NCBI GenBank assembly: GCA_035560935.1
Contig: DATMYQ010000276.1
Span: forward strand, 1 to 12,546
Direction: 5' to 3'
From: DATMYQ01 sp035560935
GTDB lineage: Bacteria > Bacillota > Negativicutes > Sporomusales > Sporomusaceae
Length of the DNA stretch: 12,546 nt
Below are positions 6,403 to 12,546 of the stretch, piece by piece. Both the position numbers and the translations under genes were made by a program. Each line of letters opens with the position of its first letter. Position 1 is the stretch's first letter. A model generated the notes under the pieces. The model searched no databases, was not told the origin of the DNA, and saw nothing but the letters and a program-made list of their open reading frames with translations.

Positions 6403-6918
6403 GTGAGGATAGTGGCGCAGACCAAACGAATCACTACGCTGGCTCTTTGTGTGGCCTTGGCGGGTATTTTGCACGTAGTGGAATCCTGGCTACCAATGTT
6501 GCTGCCGGTTCCTGGCGCCAAGCTGGGCTTGGCCAACATGGTTTCTTTGTTCGTATTGGCAATTTACGGATGGCGGGAAGCCTTGTATGTCGCTGGATTG
6601 CGGGTTGTATTGGGTTCGCTTTTGGGTGGGGGATTCTTGGGACCGTCGTTTGTGATGGCGATGAGTGGAGCATTGGTCAGCATTTTGGTAATGTCCTGGA
6701 GCTATCGTTACGGCCGACCGGCGTTTTCTCTAGTGGGAATCAGCGTGTTGGGCGCTACGGCACATAATGTGGCCCAAATTGTGGCAGCTGCCGTTTTGGT
6801 GGCCAGTGCCGGGTTGTTTTGGTACTTGCCTTATTTGTTACTGTTTGCGTTACCCACCGGCGTTTTCACCGGTTACGCAGTGGCTCGGTTCCTGACACGA
6901 ACTCCGGGATGGGCTTAA
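6403..6918 (+). CDS. Gx-family membrane protein (heptaprenyl diphosphate synthase component I-like)
   Basis: This 171-residue, strongly hydrophobic protein has about five membrane helices. It carries the family motifs PGAKLGLANMVSLF (37-50) and GATAHNVAQIVAA (117-129). It belongs to the family named after heptaprenyl diphosphate synthase subunit I (PF07456) and now often called Gx transporter, whose fold resembles small-molecule uptake S-components. The prenyl-synthase name should not be taken literally, since no Asp-rich prenyltransferase motif is present. It starts 6 nt after the NusG_II gene, so the two are almost surely co-transcribed. The start may be GTG 6403 (AAGAGG just upstream) or GTG 6412; both have imperfect spacing. 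The stop codon lies at the edge of the MITE-like repeat, so the last residues could have been altered by that insertion. Confidence 0.85.
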   Translation: MRIVAQTKRITTLALCVALAGILHVVESWLPMLLPVPGAKLGLANMVSLFVLAIYGWREALYVAGLRVVLGSLLGGGFLGPSFVMAMSGALVSILVMSWSYRYGRPAFSLVGISVLGATAHNVAQIVAAAVLVASAGLFWYLPYLLLFALPTGVFTGYAVARFLTRTPGWA

Positions 6919-7082
6919 GGAAGCACTGATTAATTCACATCACACGCAAAACAAATCTCTTTCCGCCGGCGGTGTCAGGCTTATCTCGAAATAGCGCTGC
7001 TATTCCTGCGCTGTCGCCTTTCTTGCCCGACAAAAAAATCTCCTGTTTTGGTAATGCGTTCATTTAATCAGTGATTCCCTAA
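6915..7082 (+). mobile_element. MITE-like element with 19-bp imperfect terminal inverted repeats
   Basis: TTAAGGAAGCACTGATTAA (6915-6933) is the reverse complement of TTAATCAGTGATTCCCTAA (7064-7082) at 17 of 19 positions. A TAA triplet flanks both ends in direct orientation (6916-6918 and 7080-7082) and may be a 3-bp target duplication. The roughly 160-bp interior has no gene. It does have a palindrome, CCGCCGGCGG (6963-6972), a hairpin, AATAGC/GCTATT (6990-6995 and 6999-7004), and two related A-rich segments in direct orientation (6945-6960 and 7028-7043). This architecture fits a non-autonomous miniature inverted-repeat element, perhaps mobilised by an IS5-type transposase. No transposase gene is present and no second copy occurs in this window, so repeat status is inferred. 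Bases 7083-7128 hold nothing recognisable. Confidence 0.65.
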
Positions 7083-7140
7083 ATAAACGATTTAAATGAT
7101 TTTAAAGACGAAATATGTTTGTCGGTTCAGGAGGTAGCGA

Positions 7141-7422
7141 ATGCGTAGTGGAGGCGGCAGTGCCGGGAGAAGCATCGGAATGATGGCGTTGTTTTTGATC
7201 ACCGGCGCGGTGCTGGGCGGGATTTTTGGCGAACTGATTGCCAGTTCCGGTGTCTTGGCCGGGCTGGCCCCTTATTTGATTAAGCACTTTCCGATTTTTG
7301 ATTTGCCGCCGGTGACGGTGAATTTATACGTGGTCAAGCTGGTGGTCGGTTTGGCATTATATCCTAACCTGGCCAGCATTTTAGGGATGATTATCGCCAT
7401 TATACTATTTCGACGTGTTTAA
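7141..7422 (+). CDS. DUF4321 small membrane protein
   Basis: This 93-residue protein has a Gly/Ser-rich, basic N-terminus and two hydrophobic helices (about 13-33 and 64-90). A short loop with PPVTVNLYVVKL (56-67) separates them. This matches DUF4321, a small Firmicutes membrane family of unknown function commonly found next to Maf. A textbook ribosome site, AGGAGG (7129-7134), lies 6 nt before ATG 7141. Maf begins 17 nt after the stop with its own AAGGAGAGG site, so this is probably the first gene of the Maf-RadC-Mre unit. No function is assigned. Confidence 0.8.
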   Translation: MRSGGGSAGRSIGMMALFLITGAVLGGIFGELIASSGVLAGLAPYLIKHFPIFDLPPVTVNLYVVKLVVGLALYPNLASILGMIIAIILFRRV

Positions 7423-7439
7423 GGAGAGGCTAAATTGTC

Positions 7440-8009
7440 ATGAAAGTGATTTTGGCATCGGCATCACCGCGACGCCGGGAATTATTGAACCAGATCGGCT
7501 GTGTTCATGAAGTTCGGGTAAGCGGTGTTGATGAAGATAACCATAAAGAGGTTTCGCCGGAGTTGATGGCTGTGGCTCACGCCCGGGAAAAATCCCTGGC
7601 GGTGGCGCGAGAATGCAGTGACGACTGTCTGGTGATTGGTGCGGATACGCTTGTGGTGCTGGCGGGGAAGGTTTTTGGGAAACCCCGGGATGCTATGGAT
7701 GCTGTCCGCATGCTGCAACAATTAAACGGTCAGAAACACTTGGTCATTTCTGGTGTGGCTGTTGTTTATCAGGGACAGATCTGGAGCGATTATGCAGTGA
7801 CTACAGTGACCATGCGCGCCTTGTCAGGCGCTGAGATCAAACAGTATGTCGCTTCCGGTGAACCGCTGGATAAAGCAGGCGCTTATGGCATTCAAGGTAA
7901 AGGAGCTTTACTGGTGGAACGGATTGAAGGTTGTTATTTCAACGTGGTCGGCTTGCCGTTGACGCTTCTGGAACGGCTGACTGCCGCTGCGGGCGTGAGG
8001 TTGTTATAA
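7440..8009 (+). CDS. maf: Maf family nucleoside triphosphate pyrophosphatase
   Basis: Maf proteins hydrolyse non-canonical or excess nucleotides (dTTP/UTP in the YhdE/BsMaf branch) to monophosphate and pyrophosphate. Overproduction in Bacillus inhibits septation. The 189-residue protein has the N-terminal substrate loop SASPRRRELL (7-16) and the conserved acidic segment VIGADTLVVL (65-74). FGKPRDAMDA (79-88) and the C-terminal signature DKAGAYGIQGKGALLVERIEGCYFNVVGLP (144-173, here shown in outline) complete the family pattern. The length is typical. It is cytoplasmic and lies in the classical Firmicutes position before radC and mreB. Its stop overlaps the radC start (TAATG). Confidence 0.96.
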   Translation: MKVILASASPRRRELLNQIGCVHEVRVSGVDEDNHKEVSPELMAVAHAREKSLAVARECSDDCLVIGADTLVVLAGKVFGKPRDAMDAVRMLQQLNGQKHLVISGVAVVYQGQIWSDYAVTTVTMRALSGAEIKQYVASGEPLDKAGAYGIQGKGALLVERIEGCYFNVVGLPLTLLERLTAAAGVRLL

Positions 8010-8698
8010 TGGAGCAGGAATACCGGATGATGATGAAAGAATTGCCGGAAATGGAACGGCCACGGGAAAAGATGCTGCACAAAGGGGTGCAGGCGTTGTC
8101 CGAGGCGGAACTGGTGGCCATTTTATTGCGAACCGGTACCCGGGATATTCCGGTTAACCGGTTGGCGGACCAATTGTTAAAGAAATATCAGCTGGCGGGG
8201 TTGGGAAACCTTTCTCCCCAGGAACTCAGCAAAAATCGGGGCATTGGTTTGGTCAAAGCGGTGACGCTGGCAGCGGGCATTGAATTGGGAAAACGTCTCA
8301 GCATCCGGGAACCGTCGGAAAAACCTGTCGTTCGTTCGCCGCAGGATGCGGCGGAGTTGATGATGCCGCGTCTGCGGGATCAGGTCCGAGAGCAATTTAT
8401 TACCCTGCTGCTTTCCACTAAGAATCATGTATTGGCGACACCGGTGATTACTACCGGTACGCTGAACACGACGGTGGTCCATCCCCGGGAAGTATTTCGC
8501 GAAGCCATTCATTACAGCGCGGCGTCAATGATTTTAGTGCATAACCATCCCAGCGGGGACCCGGCTCCCAGCCGGGAAGACGTTGCGCTGACCCGAAAAT
8601 TGGTGGAAGCGGGTTTGATTATGGATATTGCCGTCCTGGACCATGTGATTATTGGTGACGGCCGTTATGTCAGTCTGAAAGAAAAAGGAATGTTGTAA
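8009..8698 (+). CDS. radC: RadC/JAMM-domain protein (UPF0758)
   Basis: This 229-residue RadC family protein has an N-terminal helix-hairpin-helix-like region (about 10-100, including ERPREKMLHKGVQALSEAEL) and a C-terminal MPN/JAMM domain. The metal-binding motif is intact: Glu161, His178-x-His180-Pro, Ser188 and Asp191. A zinc-dependent hydrolase or nuclease role is therefore possible. Historic links to DNA repair are weak, and the true function is unclear. ATG 8009 overlaps the maf stop and is preferred; ATG 8027 gives a similar N-terminus and cannot be excluded. An extension to 7931 would run through maf. The gene ends 30 nt before mreB with no terminator between them. Confidence 0.95.
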   Translation: MEQEYRMMMKELPEMERPREKMLHKGVQALSEAELVAILLRTGTRDIPVNRLADQLLKKYQLAGLGNLSPQELSKNRGIGLVKAVTLAAGIELGKRLSIREPSEKPVVRSPQDAAELMMPRLRDQVREQFITLLLSTKNHVLATPVITTGTLNTTVVHPREVFREAIHYSAASMILVHNHPSGDPAPSREDVALTRKLVEAGLIMDIAVLDHVIIGDGRYVSLKEKGML

Positions 8699-8728
8699 CA
8701 GCAACAATTGAAAGGGGTATTTAAAACC

Positions 8729-9769
8729 ATGTGGAATATATTTGGTTCTTTGTCTCGGGATATGGGAATCGATCTGGGAACTGCCAATACGCTGGTGCAT
8801 GTAAAAGGCCGGGGGATTGTTTTGCGGGAACCGTCGGTAGTCGCTATTCAGCGGGATACCGGCGAAGTGTTGGCGGTGGGTGAGGAAGCCAAACAAATGA
8901 TTGGCCGGACTCCGGGCAATATTGTGGCTATCCGTCCGTTAAAAGACGGTGTTATTGCCGATTTTGACGTAACGCAATCAATGCTGAAATATTTTATCAG
9001 AAAATCCATGGATTCGAAATCCTTTATTCGTCCCCGGGTTGTGGTGGGCGTTCCCTCCGGTGTAACAGAGGTGGAGCGGCGGGCCGTGATTGACGCGACG
9101 ATTCAGGCGGGAGCAAGGGAAGCGTATTTAATCGAAGAGCCAATGGCGGCGGCCATTGGTGCCGGGCTGCCGGTGCATGAACCGACCGGTAACATGGTGG
9201 TGGATATCGGTGGCGGTACCACGGAAGTGGCGGTTATTTCCCTGGGCGGAATCGTTACCAGCCGGTCAGTCCGGATTGGCGGCGATGAAATGGACGAGGC
9301 CATTATGCAGTATATTAAACGGACCTACAATCTGATGATTGGTGAACGGACGGCCGAAGAAGTGAAGATTTCCATCGGTTCGGCGATTGCGCCGGTAGTG
9401 GATGAGACACGGGATGTCCGTGGTCGTGACCTGGTGAGCGGATTGCCTAAGACATTGCATATCAAAGCCAGTGAAGTACAGTTCGCGTTGAGTGAACCGG
9501 TAGCCGGCATCATTGAGGCCGTAAAAGTGACTTTGGAGAAAACCCCGCCGGAGCTGGCGTCCGATATTATGGACCGGGGGATCATCATGACCGGTGGCGG
9601 ATCGTTGCTCAAACGTCTGGATACGCTGCTGGCCAAGGAAACCGGTATGCCGGTATATATTTCTGAGGATGCGCTGTCCTGCGTGGCGATAGGAACCGGT
9701 GGAGCACTGGAAAGCATTGATTTGTTAAAACGTGTGTTAATGACACCGAAGAAATTTGGCGGAGCATGA
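8729..9769 (+). CDS. mreB: MreB, actin-like cell-shape protein
   Basis: MreB forms membrane-associated filaments that organise the elongation machinery of rod-shaped cells. The 346-residue protein has the actin-family nucleotide motifs in order: phosphate 1 in GIDLGTANT (13-21), connect 1 in IEEPMAAAIGAG (135-146), phosphate 2 in DIGGGTTEVAVI (159-170), and adenosine in IMTGGGSLLKRL (286-297). The N-terminus (MWNIFGSLSRDM) is amphipathic and suits direct membrane binding. ATG 8729 with AAAGGGG (8711-8717) is chosen over a TTG at 8708 that precedes the ribosome site. The length is normal. It heads the mreBCD-PBP2 block, but no promoter is obvious, and read-through from radC is likely. Confidence 0.97.
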   Translation: MWNIFGSLSRDMGIDLGTANTLVHVKGRGIVLREPSVVAIQRDTGEVLAVGEEAKQMIGRTPGNIVAIRPLKDGVIADFDVTQSMLKYFIRKSMDSKSFIRPRVVVGVPSGVTEVERRAVIDATIQAGAREAYLIEEPMAAAIGAGLPVHEPTGNMVVDIGGGTTEVAVISLGGIVTSRSVRIGGDEMDEAIMQYIKRTYNLMIGERTAEEVKISIGSAIAPVVDETRDVRGRDLVSGLPKTLHIKASEVQFALSEPVAGIIEAVKVTLEKTPPELASDIMDRGIIMTGGGSLLKRLDTLLAKETGMPVYISEDALSCVAIGTGGALESIDLLKRVLMTPKKFGGA

Positions 9770-9821
9770 TTGACTCATAGTACCGTGCCGGTGTTTAAAT
9801 CATGGGGAAGGGGCGAAAACC

Positions 9822-10730
9822 GTGCGATTGTTTAACAAAAAGGCGGTCATTCTCCTGATTGCTGTGGCAACCGTCTTTTTGCTGGCCAGTTCCGCAGCCC
9901 GGGGGCGGTATCAGTTCGCGTTTATGGACAGGCTGGCGGTGACGATTTTATCGCCTTTGGAGTCGGTAACGTCTTCCGTTGCGAACCAGTTACGCCGGAC
10001 CAGCTCATTTACCGGCGATATCATGACGGTGTACCGGGACAATCAGACGTTGAAGGCAGAAAACGAGGAATTGCGCCGCAACGTGGTAAACGTGCAGGAA
10101 GTATTGGCTGAAAATGCCCGACTGCGGACCTTACTGGACTACAAAAAAGGGGCGCAGCAGTTTGATATGGTTACCGCGACGGTGATCGCCAGAGATCCGG
10201 GCACCTGGACCAATGTGATTTTGATCAACAAAGGTCTGGCTGACGGCTTGGCCAAAGACATGCCGGTGGTGACGGGGCAGGGGTTGGTAGGCAATATTGT
10301 CAGTGTGTATGACCGGGCGGCCAAGGTGCAGCTGATTTTGGATCCGCGCAGTGCCGCCGGCGGTTTGGTGCAACGGCCGGAATCCCGGGTGGCGGCTATT
10401 GTGGAGGGCAATGCGGCCAACCCGATGGCGCCGCGGATGATTAATCTGGCCCGGGATGCGGATGTGATTAAAGGGGACAAGATTATTACCTCGGGCTTTG
10501 GCGGAATTTATCCTAAAGGTCTGTTGATTGGTGAAGTGGCGGATGTGGTAAACGGCGAAGGCGGTTTGCTGAAATATGCTGTATTACGGCCCGGAGTTGA
10601 TTTTGACCGTCTGGAAGAAGTGATGGTGGTAATCCAGTCGCGGGAACCGTTGCCGGTGGCACCGGCGGCGCCTGCTCCGGCGGTGAATCCTGGGTTGTCA
10701 GTACCGTTGAAAGGAGTCATCGGCCAATGA
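9822..10730 (+). CDS. mreC: MreC, elongasome scaffold protein
   Basis: MreC is a bitopic protein that links MreB inside the cell to PBP2 outside and activates cell-wall elongation. The 302-residue protein has a membrane anchor at about residues 7-25. A predicted coiled coil follows at about 68-108, rich in Glu, Leu and Asn, then the double beta-barrel domain with TATVIARDPGTWTNVILINKG (118-138, outlined) and TSGFGGIYPKGLLIGEV (223-239). A Pro/Ala-rich C-terminal tail (about 277-292) resembles those of other Firmicutes. The start is GTG 9822 after a G-rich ribosome site (AAGGGG, 9808-9813), 52 nt beyond mreB. The stop overlaps mreD by 4 bases (ATGA). Confidence 0.96.
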   Translation: MRLFNKKAVILLIAVATVFLLASSAARGRYQFAFMDRLAVTILSPLESVTSSVANQLRRTSSFTGDIMTVYRDNQTLKAENEELRRNVVNVQEVLAENARLRTLLDYKKGAQQFDMVTATVIARDPGTWTNVILINKGLADGLAKDMPVVTGQGLVGNIVSVYDRAAKVQLILDPRSAAGGLVQRPESRVAAIVEGNAANPMAPRMINLARDADVIKGDKIITSGFGGIYPKGLLIGEVADVVNGEGGLLKYAVLRPGVDFDRLEEVMVVIQSREPLPVAPAAPAPAVNPGLSVPLKGVIGQ

Positions 10731-11212
10731 CTCTGCTGTTATTATGGACGGGCCTGATAGTGGTGGTCACTGCGTTGCAGGCCTCCATGATTCCCGTGGT
10801 GTTTTTAGGAGTGGCCAAGCCGGATTTGCCTTTGATTCTTGTAGTGTCCTGCGGCTTGCTGACGGGCAAGGAACGTGCGGTAGGGGTTGCCTTCTTTGTG
10901 GGACTATTGCAGGATTTGACATCAGGTAATATTTTTGGCCTTAATATTTTGGCGAAAATGCTTACCGGCTATGCGACCGGAATCAGTGAGCGGCAGGTAT
11001 TCAAAGAAAATTTTCTGCTACCGGTGTTAGCGGTGGCGGTGGCTTCTCTGCTGAACAGCGCTGTGATGCTGGCGCTATTATTCCTTTTTGGATATCGGAT
11101 GGAATGGATGGAACAAATTACATACCAGGTGTTACCTTCGATGGGGTACAATATATTGCTTTGCATTCCATTGCATAAATTGGTTTATTGGATGGAAATC
11201 CGGCGGAAGTAA
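10727..11212 (+). CDS. mreD: MreD, membrane component of the elongasome
   Basis: MreD is a small polytopic membrane protein (161 residues, about five or six helices) needed with MreC for lateral wall growth. The typical segment is present: KPDLPLILVVSCGLLTG (27-43), then FFVGLLQDLTSGNIFGLN (57-74), with the conserved DLxxGxxxGLN pattern. ATG 10727 overlaps the mreC stop in an ATGA arrangement, so translation is probably coupled. A good ribosome site, AAAGGAG, lies within the end of mreC (about 10710-10716). The gene is followed 66 nt later by PBP2 with no terminator. Confidence 0.93.
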   Translation: MTLLLLWTGLIVVVTALQASMIPVVFLGVAKPDLPLILVVSCGLLTGKERAVGVAFFVGLLQDLTSGNIFGLNILAKMLTGYATGISERQVFKENFLLPVLAVAVASLLNSAVMLALLFLFGYRMEWMEQITYQVLPSMGYNILLCIPLHKLVYWMEIRRK

Positions 11213-11278
11213 ACCGGTGCGGCATCAACATGACAAATAAAATGATGTTTTGGTTTTGGACTGAGGAGGCGGAAGGGA

Positions 11279-12546
11279 TTGCTGGCGGAACGGCATAATT
11301 ATCGACTGGAAATATTGGCTGTGATTATTGTACTGATTTTTGTGGCACTGATCAGCCGCCTGACCTATCTGCAAGTGTTACAAGGGCCATATTATGCCCG
11401 TCTGGCAGATGGCAACCGGATCAAACTGATTCCGATCATGGCGCCGCGGGGGATTTTTTATGACCGGAACAGCGTACCATTGGTATCCAATCGTCCCGGA
11501 TTTGCCGTTTCGATGGTGCTGCTGGGCGGGAAACCGCAGGACGAAGTTATCCGGCGTCTGGCGGTTGTTTTGAATATGGATGTGCAAGAAATCCGTAAAA
11601 AACTGGAGCAGAATGCCGGTTCCTTTGAGCCGGTACGGATCAAAAGCGACATTGGGCAGGATGTGGTAACCCGGATTGAAGAGCGGCGCGACGATTTCCC
11701 CGGGGTGGTGATCGAGATTCAGCCGATTCGTAACTATGTCAATGGTGAGATGGGGGCCCACGTTTTTGGTTATGTCAGTGAGATCAATGATGTGGAATTA
11801 GAAAAGCGCAAAAAAGACGGTTATAAAGCCGGTGACATTATTGGTAAGTTCGGGCTGGAGTATCTTTATGATCGACAACTTCGCGGCAGCGATGGCGGTG
11901 GTCAGGTGGAAGTAGATGTCAATGGCCGTCCGGTCCAGGTGCTGGGCAAAAAAGAACCGGTACCGGGAGAAAACCTGGTCCTGACACTGGACTATCGAAT
12001 TCAAAAAGCAGCGGAAGAGGCTGTGGACGCCCAAATGCAATATTTGCAAACAAAGACGGAATATTATAATGCCAAAGCAGCGGCTGCCGTCGTGGTTAAC
12101 CCCAAAACCGGCGAAATTTTGGCGATGGTCAGCCGGCCGGGTTTCAATCCGAATTTGTTTGCCGGCGGCATTTCTTCAAAAGAATGGAACAAATTAAATG
12201 AAAACCCCTTTCATCCGATGGATAACAAGGCTATTGCCGGTGAATATGCACCGGGCTCCACCTTTAAAGTGGTCACCGGCGCTGCGGCGTTGGAGTTGGG
12301 CAAAGTGACTCCGGAGGAAAAAATCCTGGATACCGGTCAACACTGGATCATTGATAAGAAAAATGCCGCCGGTGAGGCGCTGGGCTGGATTAATTTCCGG
12401 GAAGCGCTGTCTCAGTCGGATAATGTGTATTTTTATGAGATGGGCAACCGGTTGGGGATCGATAATCTGGAAAAGTATGCCCGGCTGTTCGGGTTGGGGG
12501 ATTACACCGGTATTAATCTGCCGGGTGAGTCCGACGGTCTGGTGGC
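11279..12546 (+). CDS. mrdA: Penicillin-binding protein 2 (class B transpeptidase), 3' end outside the window
   Basis: This is the elongation-specific D,D-transpeptidase that cross-links new peptidoglycan with RodA and MreBCD. The window holds the first 422 codons; family members usually exceed 600 residues, so the final third is missing because the window ends. A membrane anchor (about 11-27) precedes the dimerisation/pedestal domain with APRGIFYDRN (55-64). The transpeptidase domain begins near residue 270. The active-site motif STFK is complete, with catalytic Ser327 and Lys330, and SDN follows at 380-382. The KTG motif would lie beyond the end. The start is TTG 11279, set by GAGGAGG (11263-11269) 9 nt upstream; no ATG exists in frame near there. 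Nothing in the visible part is disrupted. Confidence 0.95.
   Translation, partial: MLAERHNYRLEILAVIIVLIFVALISRLTYLQVLQGPYYARLADGNRIKLIPIMAPRGIFYDRNSVPLVSNRPGFAVSMVLLGGKPQDEVIRRLAVVLNMDVQEIRKKLEQNAGSFEPVRIKSDIGQDVVTRIEERRDDFPGVVIEIQPIRNYVNGEMGAHVFGYVSEINDVELEKRKKDGYKAGDIIGKFGLEYLYDRQLRGSDGGGQVEVDVNGRPVQVLGKKEPVPGENLVLTLDYRIQKAAEEAVDAQMQYLQTKTEYYNAKAAAAVVVNPKTGEILAMVSRPGFNPNLFAGGISSKEWNKLNENPFHPMDNKAIAGEYAPGSTFKVVTGAAALELGKVTPEEKILDTGQHWIIDKKNAAGEALGWINFREALSQSDNVYFYEMGNRLGIDNLEKYARLFGLGDYTGINLPGESDGLV

Noticed and set aside
6261..6767. A 168-codon + strand frame spanning the NusG_II and Gx genes
   Set aside because: It is out of frame with two recognisable families and its translation is low-complexity (Gly/Cys/Trp-rich). 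It is a shadow frame.
6963..7018. A simple intrinsic terminator for the Gx gene
   Set aside because: The GC-rich palindrome and hairpin are not followed by a T-run on the + strand, and the matched terminal repeats with flanking TAA fit a mobile element better.
1..12546. CRISPR arrays, tRNA or rRNA genes, prophage or defence genes
   Set aside because: No spaced direct-repeat series, tRNA-like cloverleaf or rRNA signature was noticed by eye, and every sizeable frame is explained by the conserved genes listed.

Overview
The window reads as a conserved chromosomal segment of an anaerobic, moderate-G+C Firmicute. The Negativicutes (Sporomusa-like diderm spore formers) are my best guess, but this rests on gene order and protein style, not on a marker gene. 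Supporting points are a complete Rnf operon in the order C-D-G-E-A-B with a clostridial-type RnfB (24 cysteines, enough for six [4Fe-4S] clusters), the Firmicutes-style Maf-RadC-MreB-MreC-MreD block, strong AGGAGG-type ribosome sites, and some GTG/TTG starts. Every gene lies on the + strand.

Region 1 (1-268) has no convincing gene. It holds a weak candidate promoter followed by a strong hairpin (121-144) and a set of nested complementary segments (163-228), possibly a structured leader RNA of the rnf operon. Region 2 (269-5772) is rseC-rnfC-rnfD-rnfG-rnfE-rnfA-rnfB, tightly spaced and closed by a 12-bp intrinsic terminator (5812-5843). Together these encode the membrane ferredoxin:NAD+ oxidoreductase. 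RnfB receives ferredoxin electrons, RnfD and RnfG carry covalent FMN, RnfA and RnfE hold the intramembrane iron site, RnfC is the NAD(H) site, and Na+ or H+ is moved across the membrane. RseC is a small membrane partner with a CxxCxxC motif.

Region 3 (about 5959-6918) has its own candidate promoter, then a secreted or anchored NusG domain II protein and a Gx-family membrane protein. This pair may be linked to quinone or flavin redox. Region 4 (6915-7082) is a roughly 165-bp gene-free block with 19-bp imperfect terminal inverted repeats and a flanking TAA, which looks like a MITE. Region 5 (7141 to the end) is a small DUF4321 membrane protein, Maf, RadC, MreB, MreC, MreD and the first 422 codons of a class B penicillin-binding protein (PBP2). 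It couples house-cleaning and DNA-repair functions to the elongasome that sets rod shape.

The most surprising observation is in RnfE. The second cysteine that normally ligates the RnfA/RnfE intramembrane [2Fe-2S] cluster is alanine here (Ala108), while a non-canonical cysteine (Cys43) appears elsewhere in the protein. Other points worth checking are the MITE-like element, the structured leader, the Rnf-adjacent NusG_II/Gx pair, and a Gln in place of Asp in the RnfG flavinylation motif.
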